Assembly: GCF_003813775.1 (NCBI RefSeq)
Contig: NZ_RPDH01000001.1
Span: forward strand, 992,001-1,056,000
Length of the DNA: 64,000 bases
Direction: 5' to 3'
Source: Chitinophaga lutea
GTDB taxonomy: Bacteria; Bacteroidota; Bacteroidia; Chitinophagales; Chitinophagaceae
A model generated the notes under the pieces. The model was not told where the DNA came from and did not search any database. It saw only the letters and a program-made list of their open reading frames with translations. A program made the position numbers and the translations under genes. Positions 8,753 to 16,900 of the stretch are shown piece by piece (position 1 is the first letter of the stretch; the number at the start of each line of letters is the position of its first letter).

Positions 8753-9238
8753 ATGACCACATCAACCTTAGATCAACAATTGCAGGAAATAGTAGCGGTC
8801 CGGCCCCGGCTGCTGATACGGCTGCTGAGCATCGTAAAAAAGGATTTTGACGCGCGCCTCACCGAGAAGTTGCAACAGGCTGGTTATAAAGATTTTAAGA
8901 TTGGCGACATGGTGCTGATCGTGAATATTTCCCCCGAGGGCACCATCAACAATGAGCTGGCCAAGAAAGCCCGTATTACGAAGCAGGCGATGAGCAAGGT
9001 GGTGAAAAACCTGGAAGCCACGGGCTACATCTATACCCGCAAACATGAAACGGATAACCGGGCTACGGTGATTTTCCTCAGCGACAAGGGCAAACAGCTG
9101 GTGATCGACACATCGGCGGTGGTGCATGAAGTACAGGGGTATTACACGAGCATCATCGGGGAAGAAGATGCGGCCGTGCTGCGCGATATTTTATTCCGAC
9201 TGGTAGAGGTAATTTTCCCCACGTCGGTGGAGAAGTAG
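8753..9238 (+). CDS. MarR-family transcriptional regulator
   Basis: The 161-residue protein has the winged-helix layout of MarR regulators. A helix runs through RLLSIVKKDFDARLTEKLQ, then comes the HTH (INNELAKKARITKQAMSKVV with recognition helix TKQAMSKVVKNLE), then the wing (YIYTRKHETDNRATVIFLSD) and a C-terminal dimerisation helix. MarR proteins usually bind short palindromes and are released by small ligands. The start at 8753 (MTTSTLDQQ) fits the family length; in-frame starts at 8729 and 8636 would add unlikely extensions. It is a single gene convergent with the CHAT gene, and its target is not evident. Confidence 0.88.
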   Translation: MTTSTLDQQLQEIVAVRPRLLIRLLSIVKKDFDARLTEKLQQAGYKDFKIGDMVLIVNISPEGTINNELAKKARITKQAMSKVVKNLEATGYIYTRKHETDNRATVIFLSDKGKQLVIDTSAVVHEVQGYYTSIIGEEDAAVLRDILFRLVEVIFPTSVEK

Positions 9239-9250
9239 GTAAGATCCAAA

Positions 9251-9366
9251 ATTTACGGGAGCAGTATGCAGGCCGGCAGTGCGTGGCTTTACCTTAATGC
9301 GTTTCCTGTAAGAGAGCATCCGTATTTACGGGAGCAGTATGCTTTACCTTAATGCGTTTCCTGTAA
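9251..9366. repeat. Direct duplication between convergent genes
   Basis: ATTTACGGGAGCAGTATGC occurs at 9251-9269 and 9324-9342. In both copies it is followed by GCTTTACCTTAATGCGTTTC and CTGTAA. The first copy has about 17 extra bases between the two blocks. The duplication fills most of the gap between the MarR and CHAT stop codons. Confidence 0.8.
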
Positions 9367-9380
9367 CGCAGCATCTGTCT

Positions 9381-12300
9381 TCAGACCGGGTTTGTGCCGC
9401 GGCGATGTTTTCTTTTCCGGAAGAGCACGATGAATACACTGATGGAAATGAGCAGTCCCCCGGCCAGCCACCATCCCCCATTTCTCTTTCCGTTTTTTTC
9501 AATGACGAAAGCATGATGATGCCCCACATACGTCAGGGCGGCCCAGTAATACGGCAGCTTCAGCTGGCGGGAAAGCTGCGAGTTATCCACCCAGGCGGTT
9601 TTAGCAGTGTGCAGCGCCGTCATGGGATCCTGCTGCCGCAGCAGGGCATTGTAAAAATCACCGGTGAGCTGTGCGCCGGCGGCATCGTGCACATTCCACA
9701 AACCGGCTACAATACCCGAAGCGCCGGAGGCGGCGAATTCGCGGGCAAGGCTGATGATGCCTTCGCCTTCCGCCATCATGCCCTGCCCGGTTCTGCACGC
9801 GCTGAGCATGATGAGGCCGGGACGGAATTTCCTGGTGTACAATTCAAACAGGAAGAACGGCCCGTCTGCCAGCTGTATGGCGGGCAGCTGTTGTTCACCC
9901 TGCAAATACGCATGGGTACTGAGATGCAGCAGGCTGGCCTGTGCGAGTTGTTCCCGGAATGCAGCAAGCGTAGCCTCTCCGTTCCGGAAATACTTTCCTT
10001 TCACCTGTCCGCGCAGCAGGTCATATTCCTTATCCACGGCAGGCAGGCCGTCGCCCGACATAAAAAAGCCGGTCATCCGGCGCGGTGCATTGTCGTGTTG
10101 CTGCTGCTGGCGGAACCAGGTTTCCAGCGAATAAGCAAGGCCGGTGGAAGCGCGTTTCAACAGGAAGGGCCAGCGCCCTACATCCTGCTGGTACGCGGCA
10201 TTCGTGGGCAATGCATCGAAAGGCAGGTATCCCAGCCAGCCGTCCGGGATGAGCAGGTATTTACCGGCGATGGCGGTATCGTTCCAGAGCCATCGGTAAA
10301 TCCGGTGCGCATCGTCGTAAAACTGCCGCGGGTTATTCTGCATGGCCTGCGGGCCGTTGTGAAAGTATGTCGATACGAAGTGTTGCACGGATGCCTGAAG
10401 CTGCTGCGCGTTGGCGAGGCGGCGGATGGTTTTTATCCCGCCGGCGTCGAGGTCCATGATGTAGATGTGATGTTTACCGGTAAAGAAATGTTTTACCGTC
10501 AGGCCCGCCGGCAGGTCTCGGATGTGCCAGTCGGTTGTGACAGGCTCAAAATAATCCGGGTATTTCTTTTTGATTTGCAGCTGCACCTGTGAAAGCTCGT
10601 ATGCGAGGGCATTCCGGGCCGCGTTCTTTTGACCGGAGAGCGCTGCTTCGCGATCGTAATAGGCGATGGCCTGCTGCAGTTGCCGTTGTTTACCCAATAG
10701 GCTGTCGTTCATCTGGAGGCGGCTGATCTGCTGGTTAAGCAATTGTTCTTCCAGCAGTACCTGCGCTTTACTTTTTTCCATGATCTGCAACATCGTAGCG
10801 GCATGGGTTTGGTCACCCGTCCGTTCCCACAATATAAACGCCGTGTGCATGGCTTTTTCGGCGAGGTCGTGGAACTGCCGCTGATGCAGCAACCGGGTGG
10901 CCCTGCTGAAAAATTCCCTTCTCAGTAATTGCTCCACCCTGAAAATGAGCTGGTACCCGGCCAGGGCATCTTCCAGGCGGCCGGCCTGCACCAGCGCATC
11001 CGCGCGGCCTTCCAGCGCATCGGCCAGTGTGTACTCGCCATACAGTACACTATCTGCCGGCCAGCCGTTGCTATTAACGGGAACGAGCAAACGAATCGCT
11101 TCACCGTATTGCGGGGCCGGTTGCTGCCGTAACAACGCCACACGGCCGCACTTGCCCAGCAGCCGTGCTCTTTCCCGTTTGCGGGCGCCGGGATAATATT
11201 TGTCCAGCCTTTGCAGGGCGGCGTTGAACGACTGCTGCGCCTCCCTCAGCCGAAGCTGGGCCAGGGCAATATCGCCCGCCATCTCATGCGCCGAGGCGAG
11301 CCAGTAAGCGGCATTTTCTTCTTTGAGCGCGGCAGATTTATTCAGCAGCCAGATGCAGGTGGCGGCGTTGAGCGCCGCACTGTCCGGCCGGTTGCTTTTC
11401 AGATAAACATCGGCGATGGTGGCATGCAGCAAACCTGCAATCCCTGAGCCTTCCGGCGCGTGGCGAAGCCCTTCCCGCCCATATTCCAGCGCTTTGGCGT
11501 ATTGCTCCTGCATCACGCACGACACGGCCAGGTTGTTGCACATGCCCGCCACCTGCTTCGCATCCTTGTGCTGCCGGGCCATATCGAGGCCTTTCGTCTG
11601 GATGAAAGTGGCTCTTTCGTAATCACCGAGGCGGGTGTAGTTGTTGCCCAGCGGTTTTAGAATATATTCCAGTACGTCCGTTTCCGGGTTCGGCGCCGCA
11701 TAATAAAAGCGGTAGGCATTTTCATATGCCGCGATCGACGGCAGGATGTTGCCTGCATACATCTGGTAATATCCCTGGTAGGTGAGCATATCCAGCCAGG
11801 CCGTACGCTCGTCCGCGTTGGCCGGTTGCCGCCAGGCCTTTGCGGGCAGGTCCATCAGCAGCTTGAGGCGCTGTACGGGCTGCTCCGTGATATAGTCGAG
11901 GTATACAAAAATCCATTCTTCGAGATTATTGTTTGATCTGAGCGTGGCGAGGCGGGCGGTGAGGGAGGCCGGAAGCGCTTCCTTGCCGGCACTGGTTTTG
12001 TGCTCGTCTGATGAATCCTGAGCGGGAACTGATGCAGGGATGCGGTAGCGGGCAGCACTGGTTTCGCCAGTCGAAATTTCCGGAGCAGGATTGAAAGAAA
12101 ACGAATTGCTATCATCCGTGGGGATGCTGTTATCCCCGGTACCTGCTTCACCGGGTGTAGCCTCCTTTCGATCAGATGGGAACGCGATGATGTTGGAAGA
12201 AACTGAATGGACATCCTCCACAGGAATACCGTTACATGAGGCACCGGCTTCTCCGGGCGTAGCTACTATTCGATCAGAAGGGAACGCAATAATGTTGGAG

Positions 12301-12713
12301 GAAATTGAATTGAGATCCTCCGCCGGAACACCGTTACATCTGGTAACGGCTCCGCCGGGTAGAGCCTCCTTTCTGTTAGATGAGAACAGGGCGATGTTGA
12401 AAGAAACTGAATTGATGTCCTCCGCAGGAATACCGTTACATCCGGTACCGGCTTCGCTGGGTGTGGCTACAATTCGATCAGATGGGAACGGGATAATGCT
12501 GGAAGAAATTGGATGGATATCATCAGCAAGATGACCGCCACCTCCAGTACCGGCTTCGCCGGGCGCAGCCTCCTTTCGATCAGATGGGAACGCGATGATG
12601 TTGGAAGAAATTGAATGGATACCATCCGCGGGGATACTGTAAAATGCAGCACCGGCTGCCGTGTTTAAAGTGGCAGCATTACACAGCAACCAAAATAAAC
12701 ACACCCTGATCAT
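9381..12713 (-). CDS. TPR-CHAT protease-like protein with N-terminal 34-residue repeats
   Basis: This 1110-residue protein has a signal peptide (MIRVCLFWLLCNAATLNTAA), then five 34-residue repeats (27-196, each with a core like NIIAFPSDRKEATPGEAG) and a degenerate sixth. A TPR-rich helical region of roughly 270-650 and a long helical linker follow. The C-terminal CHAT domain is the caspase-like fold associated with TPR proteins. Its catalytic pair is intact: His934 in HLSTHAY and Cys973 in LSACRTGQG. The ending is VAGLWNVHD, ALHTAKTAW and YYWAALTYVG, then a transmembrane helix (about 1079-1098) and a basic tail. It is predicted to be an exported or envelope-anchored cysteine protease-like effector. 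It follows the PKD gene on the same strand by about 200 bases and is near the ECF operon. Substrate unknown. Confidence 0.85.
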   Translation of the reverse strand: MIRVCLFWLLCNAATLNTAAGAAFYSIPADGIHSISSNIIAFPSDRKEAAPGEAGTGGGGHLADDIHPISSSIIPFPSDRIVATPSEAGTGCNGIPAEDINSVSFNIALFSSNRKEALPGGAVTRCNGVPAEDLNSISSNIIAFPSDRIVATPGEAGASCNGIPVEDVHSVSSNIIAFPSDRKEATPGEAGTGDNSIPTDDSNSFSFNPAPEISTGETSAARYRIPASVPAQDSSDEHKTSAGKEALPASLTARLATLRSNNNLEEWIFVYLDYITEQPVQRLKLLMDLPAKAWRQPANADERTAWLDMLTYQGYYQMYAGNILPSIAAYENAYRFYYAAPNPETDVLEYILKPLGNNYTRLGDYERATFIQTKGLDMARQHKDAKQVAGMCNNLAVSCVMQEQYAKALEYGREGLRHAPEGSGIAGLLHATIADVYLKSNRPDSAALNAATCIWLLNKSAALKEENAAYWLASAHEMAGDIALAQLRLREAQQSFNAALQRLDKYYPGARKRERARLLGKCGRVALLRQQPAPQYGEAIRLLVPVNSNGWPADSVLYGEYTLADALEGRADALVQAGRLEDALAGYQLIFRVEQLLRREFFSRATRLLHQRQFHDLAEKAMHTAFILWERTGDQTHAATMLQIMEKSKAQVLLEEQLLNQQISRLQMNDSLLGKQRQLQQAIAYYDREAALSGQKNAARNALAYELSQVQLQIKKKYPDYFEPVTTDWHIRDLPAGLTVKHFFTGKHHIYIMDLDAGGIKTIRRLANAQQLQASVQHFVSTYFHNGPQAMQNNPRQFYDDAHRIYRWLWNDTAIAGKYLLIPDGWLGYLPFDALPTNAAYQQDVGRWPFLLKRASTGLAYSLETWFRQQQQHDNAPRRMTGFFMSGDGLPAVDKEYDLLRGQVKGKYFRNGEATLAAFREQLAQASLLHLSTHAYLQGEQQLPAIQLADGPFFLFELYTRKFRPGLIMLSACRTGQGMMAEGEGIISLAREFAASGASGIVAGLWNVHDAAGAQLTGDFYNALLRQQDPMTALHTAKTAWVDNSQLSRQLKLPYYWAALTYVGHHHAFVIEKNGKRNGGWWLAGGLLISISVFIVLFRKRKHRRGTNPV
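12126..12635. repeat. Five 102-bp in-frame tandem repeats in the CHAT gene
   Basis: The repeats encode residues 27-196 of the CHAT protein. Each unit is 102 bp and encodes 34 residues, with conserved I-P-A-E-D at the start, S-S-N-I-I-A-F-P-S-D-R in the middle and P-G-E-A-G near the end. The DNA copies have diverged. A degenerate sixth copy continues to about 12042. The unit length preserves the reading frame, so copy number could vary without breaking the gene. Confidence 0.9.
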
Positions 12714-12912
12714 GCTGTCTTAAAGATAGCTAAAATTGTCTGATACGATGAGCGTGTGCGCAGCTCCCCCGGTATATTCCTGCAAACTGAATTATAAAAT
12801 CCGGGCGCTGTTGCCTTCCGATGCTAACCGTGCGGGATGTCGCTGATCTGCAATGAAGCGCTTTTTTGAAAGGACTGCCTGTGAATACCGATGTCCTTGG
12901 AAGAGCGGAAGC

Positions 12913-14880
12913 CTACAACCGCCAAATCCCGTAAATGAACAATCGCTGCTGCGGGTCTTTGAGGTATTGTAGCAGCCGTACGCCCAGCGAAGGCCCGGCG
13001 CGCACCATTCCGAGGTTGATGTCGGCAAAGAGAGCGGCGTTCGTGGCGGTGAAACTTTTCGTATCGCTGCCGCTGATATGCTGGAACTTCTGTGGCGGGC
13101 CGTCGGGAATGGGCATCGCTTCCACCACTTTTTTCACCTGTTTCTTTTCTCCCGTCACCACACTGAGCATCGCGCCGGCGCCAACGCCCAGCCAGCTTTT
13201 GATGTTGTAGCGCAGGTGCAGGGGCACCACATCCACCGTAGTACGCTGGATGATCTCATATTCCTCCCGGAGGCGCACGATGTATTTACCGTTGCCGATG
13301 GCCGTGTCGCGCTGGTCGCGGCGGGAAGAAATGAAACGTTCATTTTTTTCCTGCAGGCTCATATACAGCTCCGCCTGGAAATATGGCCGGTAAGGCGCAT
13401 AAGCCGAAACGCTCACCCCCAGCGTGCCCGCCGGTATGCCAAACGGCAGCTCCTGTTTCTGAAACCCTTTCCCGTAACCCAGTATGATCCCGGGCGACAA
13501 TCCGGGCTTGAAGCGGCCTTTGGAACGGTTGGTGATCACGGGCTCGTTTTTATCGAACACGATCGCGGCCTGGCTCGTGAAGGGCAGTTTCTTCAGCTCT
13601 TCGCTGAAACGCACGCGGTACTTCACAAACCCCTTCGTGGAATCGGGATCTTCCACCCCTTCCTGCTGCATGCCTTTGAGGTAAATATTGTTGAATACGA
13701 AGAAGATACTGTCCTGCCGCACAATGGTATCGAGGCAGCTTTGCCGCTCGTAAGCGGAATCACAAAGCACACACTTGGGAGAATAGTCCATGATTTCGAG
13801 CGATTGCCCGTTGAGCATGCCCGGCACGGCGATACCGATAGCCACCTTGCTGGCGGGGCCTTTCCCGGTGTTCTGGAACTGCACTTTATAACTCAGTTCC
13901 TTCTGTTTGCTCACAAACCGGTAGTTCATGCGGCGGTTCTTCAGCTGCATGCGGTTGGGATCGTGCGAGGCCACGATCTGCATGTCGAGGTTGAACTGCG
14001 ACACCGGGATGGCGGGATCGTCGGGGATAAAGATGGTGCTGATGGTGACCACGGCGTTCGTGTCTTTGATCATTTCCGGCGTGGTTTCGAGGCTGAGGAA
14101 GATGAATTTTTCCTCCCCCGCTTTCAGGTCTTCCACCCGCCAGGCATGCTGCTCGCGGAAAAGGGCTTTCTTTTCAGCGAGCATGTTGGTGAGTGTGGTG
14201 GCGCGCACCGGGTCTATCCACCGTACCGCCGACGGTCCGGCCAGTGCGGGCGATGCATACAGGTCGTCCATCGGGGCAAATGCCAGCACGGAATCGGCCC
14301 TGACTTTGCGTTCGCCGGCATACGCCCTTTCTTCTCCCAGCACAAAATTCTTCTGCGCAAACTGTTTTTCGTTGTAATACAGCAGCAGCGAGCCGCTCAC
14401 GTTACCGGTGCCGCCGGGATGGCGGTAGCCCGCGATGGCCACCATTTCCTCTCCCGGTTTGGGCATACGGTTCACTTTCATGGCCAGCATGTCTGACGCT
14501 GCGAAAAACGCGGAAGGGGCCGGCGCGGCGGCGTACATGGTTTTCTTTACCCTGATGCGGCGGGGCTTGCTTTTGGGCGCCTTGCCGTCGTCGTAATTAT
14601 TGGTGGCATACAGCCGGATGTCGTAGTTTCCGGTGTCTTTATAGGCGTGAACAGGTTGCGGGGCAAAAGAGAAGGTGCCATCGCCGAATTCCCAGAAATA
14701 ACTGTAAAAGGCTTCGGGCGCTCCCGCGATCTGGCGGAGAGGGCGCAGGGAGGCTTTGAGGGCGGCCCTGTTCTCTTCCATTTCCACATCGATAACGGCG
14801 GGGATGGTATCGGGGGCCGGTTTCTGCTGGCCTTGCACCGACTGCACCAACAGCAGCAAATACAAGCTGTATCTGAACAT
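12913..14880 (-). CDS. Exported PKD-domain protein with C-terminal beta-barrel-like region
   Basis: The 655-residue protein has a signal peptide (MFRYSLYLLLLVQSVQGQ) and one PKD domain at about 60-96, marked by FWEFGDGTFSF and HAYKDTGNYDIRLYATN. The central 350 residues form beta-rich domains I do not recognise, one with a possible Cys pair in PKCVLCDSAYERQSC. The last 190 residues alternate hydrophobic and polar residues (AYAPYRPYFQAELYMSLQEK, LGVGAGAMLSVV) and end in aromatic-rich YGIWRL, as in small outer-membrane barrels. It is probably a surface or outer-membrane protein. It is divergent from the ECF operon (133 bp apart) and upstream of the CHAT gene, suggesting a shared system. The start at 14880 begins the signal peptide. 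Confidence 0.75.
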   Translation of the reverse strand: MFRYSLYLLLLVQSVQGQQKPAPDTIPAVIDVEMEENRAALKASLRPLRQIAGAPEAFYSYFWEFGDGTFSFAPQPVHAYKDTGNYDIRLYATNNYDDGKAPKSKPRRIRVKKTMYAAAPAPSAFFAASDMLAMKVNRMPKPGEEMVAIAGYRHPGGTGNVSGSLLLYYNEKQFAQKNFVLGEERAYAGERKVRADSVLAFAPMDDLYASPALAGPSAVRWIDPVRATTLTNMLAEKKALFREQHAWRVEDLKAGEEKFIFLSLETTPEMIKDTNAVVTISTIFIPDDPAIPVSQFNLDMQIVASHDPNRMQLKNRRMNYRFVSKQKELSYKVQFQNTGKGPASKVAIGIAVPGMLNGQSLEIMDYSPKCVLCDSAYERQSCLDTIVRQDSIFFVFNNIYLKGMQQEGVEDPDSTKGFVKYRVRFSEELKKLPFTSQAAIVFDKNEPVITNRSKGRFKPGLSPGIILGYGKGFQKQELPFGIPAGTLGVSVSAYAPYRPYFQAELYMSLQEKNERFISSRRDQRDTAIGNGKYIVRLREEYEIIQRTTVDVVPLHLRYNIKSWLGVGAGAMLSVVTGEKKQVKKVVEAMPIPDGPPQKFQHISGSDTKSFTATNAALFADINLGMVRAGPSLGVRLLQYLKDPQQRLFIYGIWRL

Positions 14881-14976
14881 AAAAAGGTATTTAGGATATA
14901 TACGCTGCTCTCGTCGCGGTTCAACTGTTTGCATGAATATATATCTTTTTCAGGATTAGATCACCGGAAACTGCCA

Positions 14977-15007
14977 TTTGTTACCCCTGGGAATTTTGAT
15001 ATCTTTA
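14977..15007 (+). promoter_or_regulatory. Promoter of the ECF sigma operon
   Basis: TTTG (14977-14980), a 19-base spacer and TATCTTTA (15000-15007) match the Bacteroidota promoter with one mismatch. The ATG at 15014 is only 7 bases beyond the -7 element. The mRNA may therefore be leaderless or nearly so. Confidence 0.65.
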
Positions 15008-15013
15008 GTTTCT

Positions 15014-15583
15014 ATGGCCCATCCCGACCAGGCATACGTCCAAGCCCTCCTGCAAAACGACACGCAGGCTGTGAAAGAAATCTACCAGCGGTTCGCACCG
15101 CGGGTGAAACACTACATCCTGCAAAACAACGGCACGGCAGACGATGCGGCCGATATTTTCCAGGAAGCGCTGGTGGATATCTACAACCAGGGCAAATACA
15201 AAAACCTGGTGCTCACCTGTCCTTTCGAGCCTTTCCTGCTGATGATCTGCAAAAGGAAATGGCTCAACGAACTGAAAAAAAGAGGCCGGCAGGGGGTAAC
15301 AAAAGAGCTGGACGAACAATTTAACCTCGGAGAAGACAGCTTCCGGGATGCGGAACAGACCTGGTCCGACAATGAAAAGGCGCGGCTCTACAAAGCCATG
15401 CTGGGCCGGCTGGGCGAGCGCTGCCAGGAGATCATCCGGCTGAGCCTGACCGACAAACCACAGGAGGAAATCGCCGCTGCGCTGGGCGTTACATACGGAT
15501 ACCTTCGTAAAAAGAAATCCGAATGTATGGCCGCCCTGGTCAGCGCTATTAAAGAAAATCTTTCTAAATGGGGACTGACATGA
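15014..15583 (+). CDS. ECF-type RNA polymerase sigma factor
   Basis: The 189-residue protein has sigma-70 region 2 (EIYQRFAPRVKHYILQ to DIFQEALVDIYNQ) and region 4 with an HTH (CQEIIRLSLTDKPQEEIAAA then LGVTYGYLRKKKSECM). The spacing and size fit extracytoplasmic-function sigma factors. It would direct RNA polymerase to a small regulon when released by its anti-sigma partner, which is probably the next gene because the two overlap by 4 bases (ATGA at 15580-15583). The ATG at 15014 was chosen because translation from 14978 would start upstream of the predicted transcription start. Confidence 0.9.
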   Translation: MAHPDQAYVQALLQNDTQAVKEIYQRFAPRVKHYILQNNGTADDAADIFQEALVDIYNQGKYKNLVLTCPFEPFLLMICKRKWLNELKKRGRQGVTKELDEQFNLGEDSFRDAEQTWSDNEKARLYKAMLGRLGERCQEIIRLSLTDKPQEEIAAALGVTYGYLRKKKSECMAALVSAIKENLSKWGLT

Positions 15584-16302
15584 ACGACAACGATCACGAA
15601 CTGATAGACCGGTACCTGTCCGGCGACATGAGCCCCGCCGCACGCGAGGCTTTTGAAGACCGGTTACGGATGGAACCGGACCTGCAGGAGGCGCTGGAAA
15701 GATGGGCGGATGTGCAAAACACCCTCCGCCAAAGCCTCACGCCCGACCCGCAGCGGGAGCAGCTGGAGAAAACCCTGCAAAGCAACCGGCCGGTGTTCCA
15801 TGCCCGCTCCAAAGTGGTGCGGTTGCAGCGGTTCTCCATCGCCGTGGCGTCTGTGGCCGCCGTAGTGGCCGTATTACTCTACATCAGCCCCTGGCGGCAG
15901 GACCTGACCACCCAATACGCCGCGCAGGAAATGGTGTATCCGGCGGAGCGGGGCACCGCGCCCGATACCAGCCTGCAGCAGGCCGTGCAGCAATTCAACG
16001 GCCGGCATTACGCAGATGCGATCACCTCCCTCACCCGCGTACTGGACCGGCAACCGGACGATGCCTATGCCCGCCTGTACCGCGGCCTGGCTTATCTTGA
16101 AAATGATCAGCCTGCCCTCGCGCGGCCCGACCTTGAAATAATTTACAACGGGCAGTCGTTATTTAAATACGACGGCGCCTTTTACATGGCGATCAGCTAT
16201 CTGAAAGAAAAGGACAAGGAACAGTGCAGGCAGTGGCTGTTGAAGATACCCGCGGATGCGGAGAATTTCGCGCGGGCGCAGGAATTACTGAACGAACTAT
16301 GA
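15580..16302 (+). CDS. Membrane anti-sigma-like protein with periplasmic TPR domain
   Basis: The 240-residue protein starts with a cytoplasmic helical segment typical of anti-sigma N-termini (ELIDRYLSGDMSPAAREAFE) but lacks the zinc-binding Cys pair. A single transmembrane helix (SIAVASVAAVVAVLLYIS, about 87-104) leads to a periplasmic domain with tetratricopeptide repeats (AVQQFNGRHYADAITSLTRV, DAYARLYRGLAYLENDQ, AFYMAISYLKEKDKEQ). By position and layout it should hold the upstream sigma factor and respond to a periplasmic partner. It overlaps both neighbours by ATGA, so the three proteins are translationally coupled. The anti-sigma role is inferred. Confidence 0.78.
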   Translation: MNDNDHELIDRYLSGDMSPAAREAFEDRLRMEPDLQEALERWADVQNTLRQSLTPDPQREQLEKTLQSNRPVFHARSKVVRLQRFSIAVASVAAVVAVLLYISPWRQDLTTQYAAQEMVYPAERGTAPDTSLQQAVQQFNGRHYADAITSLTRVLDRQPDDAYARLYRGLAYLENDQPALARPDLEIIYNGQSLFKYDGAFYMAISYLKEKDKEQCRQWLLKIPADAENFARAQELLNEL

Positions 16303-16805
16303 AAATTTACCCATACCTCTTTCTGCCCGCAGCCAGCTTTATGCTCTGCCAGGCCTGCCATACTGCCGGGCGGCAACCGGCCGGCATCCAGGACACGGCG
16401 CTGTATATCCGCACCGGCAACCCGGATACGGCTTTGGCTATTTTCCTCTACAAGGATTGTTATCAGTACGAATACCATGCGCAGCGGGAGGAATACATCC
16501 GTTACGAAACCGACCACGACAAGATCTCACACCTCTACACTTCCCTGTGGTCGCAGAAACCGGATTACCAAGCGCGGCTGCAACGCCTCGAAGCCAACCA
16601 GGAACAGTTCGTCAAAGATGCGCGCAACGCCATGCACGAACAATACCGCCATTACCGCTCCGTCAGCAATGATATGATCTACCATTACCTGCTGGGCCGC
16701 AAAGACCCCGAACTGAAACAGCTGCTCCTCAAGATCTCCACCGATACCGCGGCGCCCGATGAAGAGAAAATAAATGCGCTCGAAACACTGAAAGGCTGGC
16801 AATAA
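16299..16805 (+). CDS. Small exported protein, probable lipoprotein, in the ECF operon
   Basis: The 168-residue product has an N-terminal hydrophobic segment ending in Cys (PYLFLPAASFMLCQAC), a plausible though not ideal lipobox. The mature part is charged and helical, with Tyr- and His-rich stretches (YQYEYHAQREEYIRYETDHD, EQYRHYRSVSNDMIYHYLLG). No family was recognised. It overlaps the anti-sigma gene by ATGA and ends the operon. A role as sensor or ligand for the TPR domain is possible but unsupported by motif. The start is fixed by the overlap and the signal segment. Confidence 0.7.
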   Translation: MKIYPYLFLPAASFMLCQACHTAGRQPAGIQDTALYIRTGNPDTALAIFLYKDCYQYEYHAQREEYIRYETDHDKISHLYTSLWSQKPDYQARLQRLEANQEQFVKDARNAMHEQYRHYRSVSNDMIYHYLLGRKDPELKQLLLKISTDTAAPDEEKINALETLKGWQ

Positions 16806-16834
16806 AAAAAGATGCCGGCTCAGACGAGACCGGC
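16804..16834 (-). terminator. Terminator of the lyase-fucosidase operon
   Basis: On the minus strand GCCGGTCTC pairs with GAGCCGGC (one bulged base) around a short loop, followed by a T run (complement of 16804-16810). It lies 67 bases after the leftward lyase stop, and directly abuts the rightward ECF operon. Confidence 0.7.
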
Positions 16835-16900
16835 GTTATCATATTCCACGTCTACAGTAAAATCTTTAGTACGTTTATGATTATCTTTTTGTGTTTGTGA

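Noticed and set aside
13078..14496. 472-codon plus-strand open frame opposite the PKD gene
   Set aside because: Antisense shadow, His-rich and without a start context; the minus-strand gene has a signal peptide and PKD domain.
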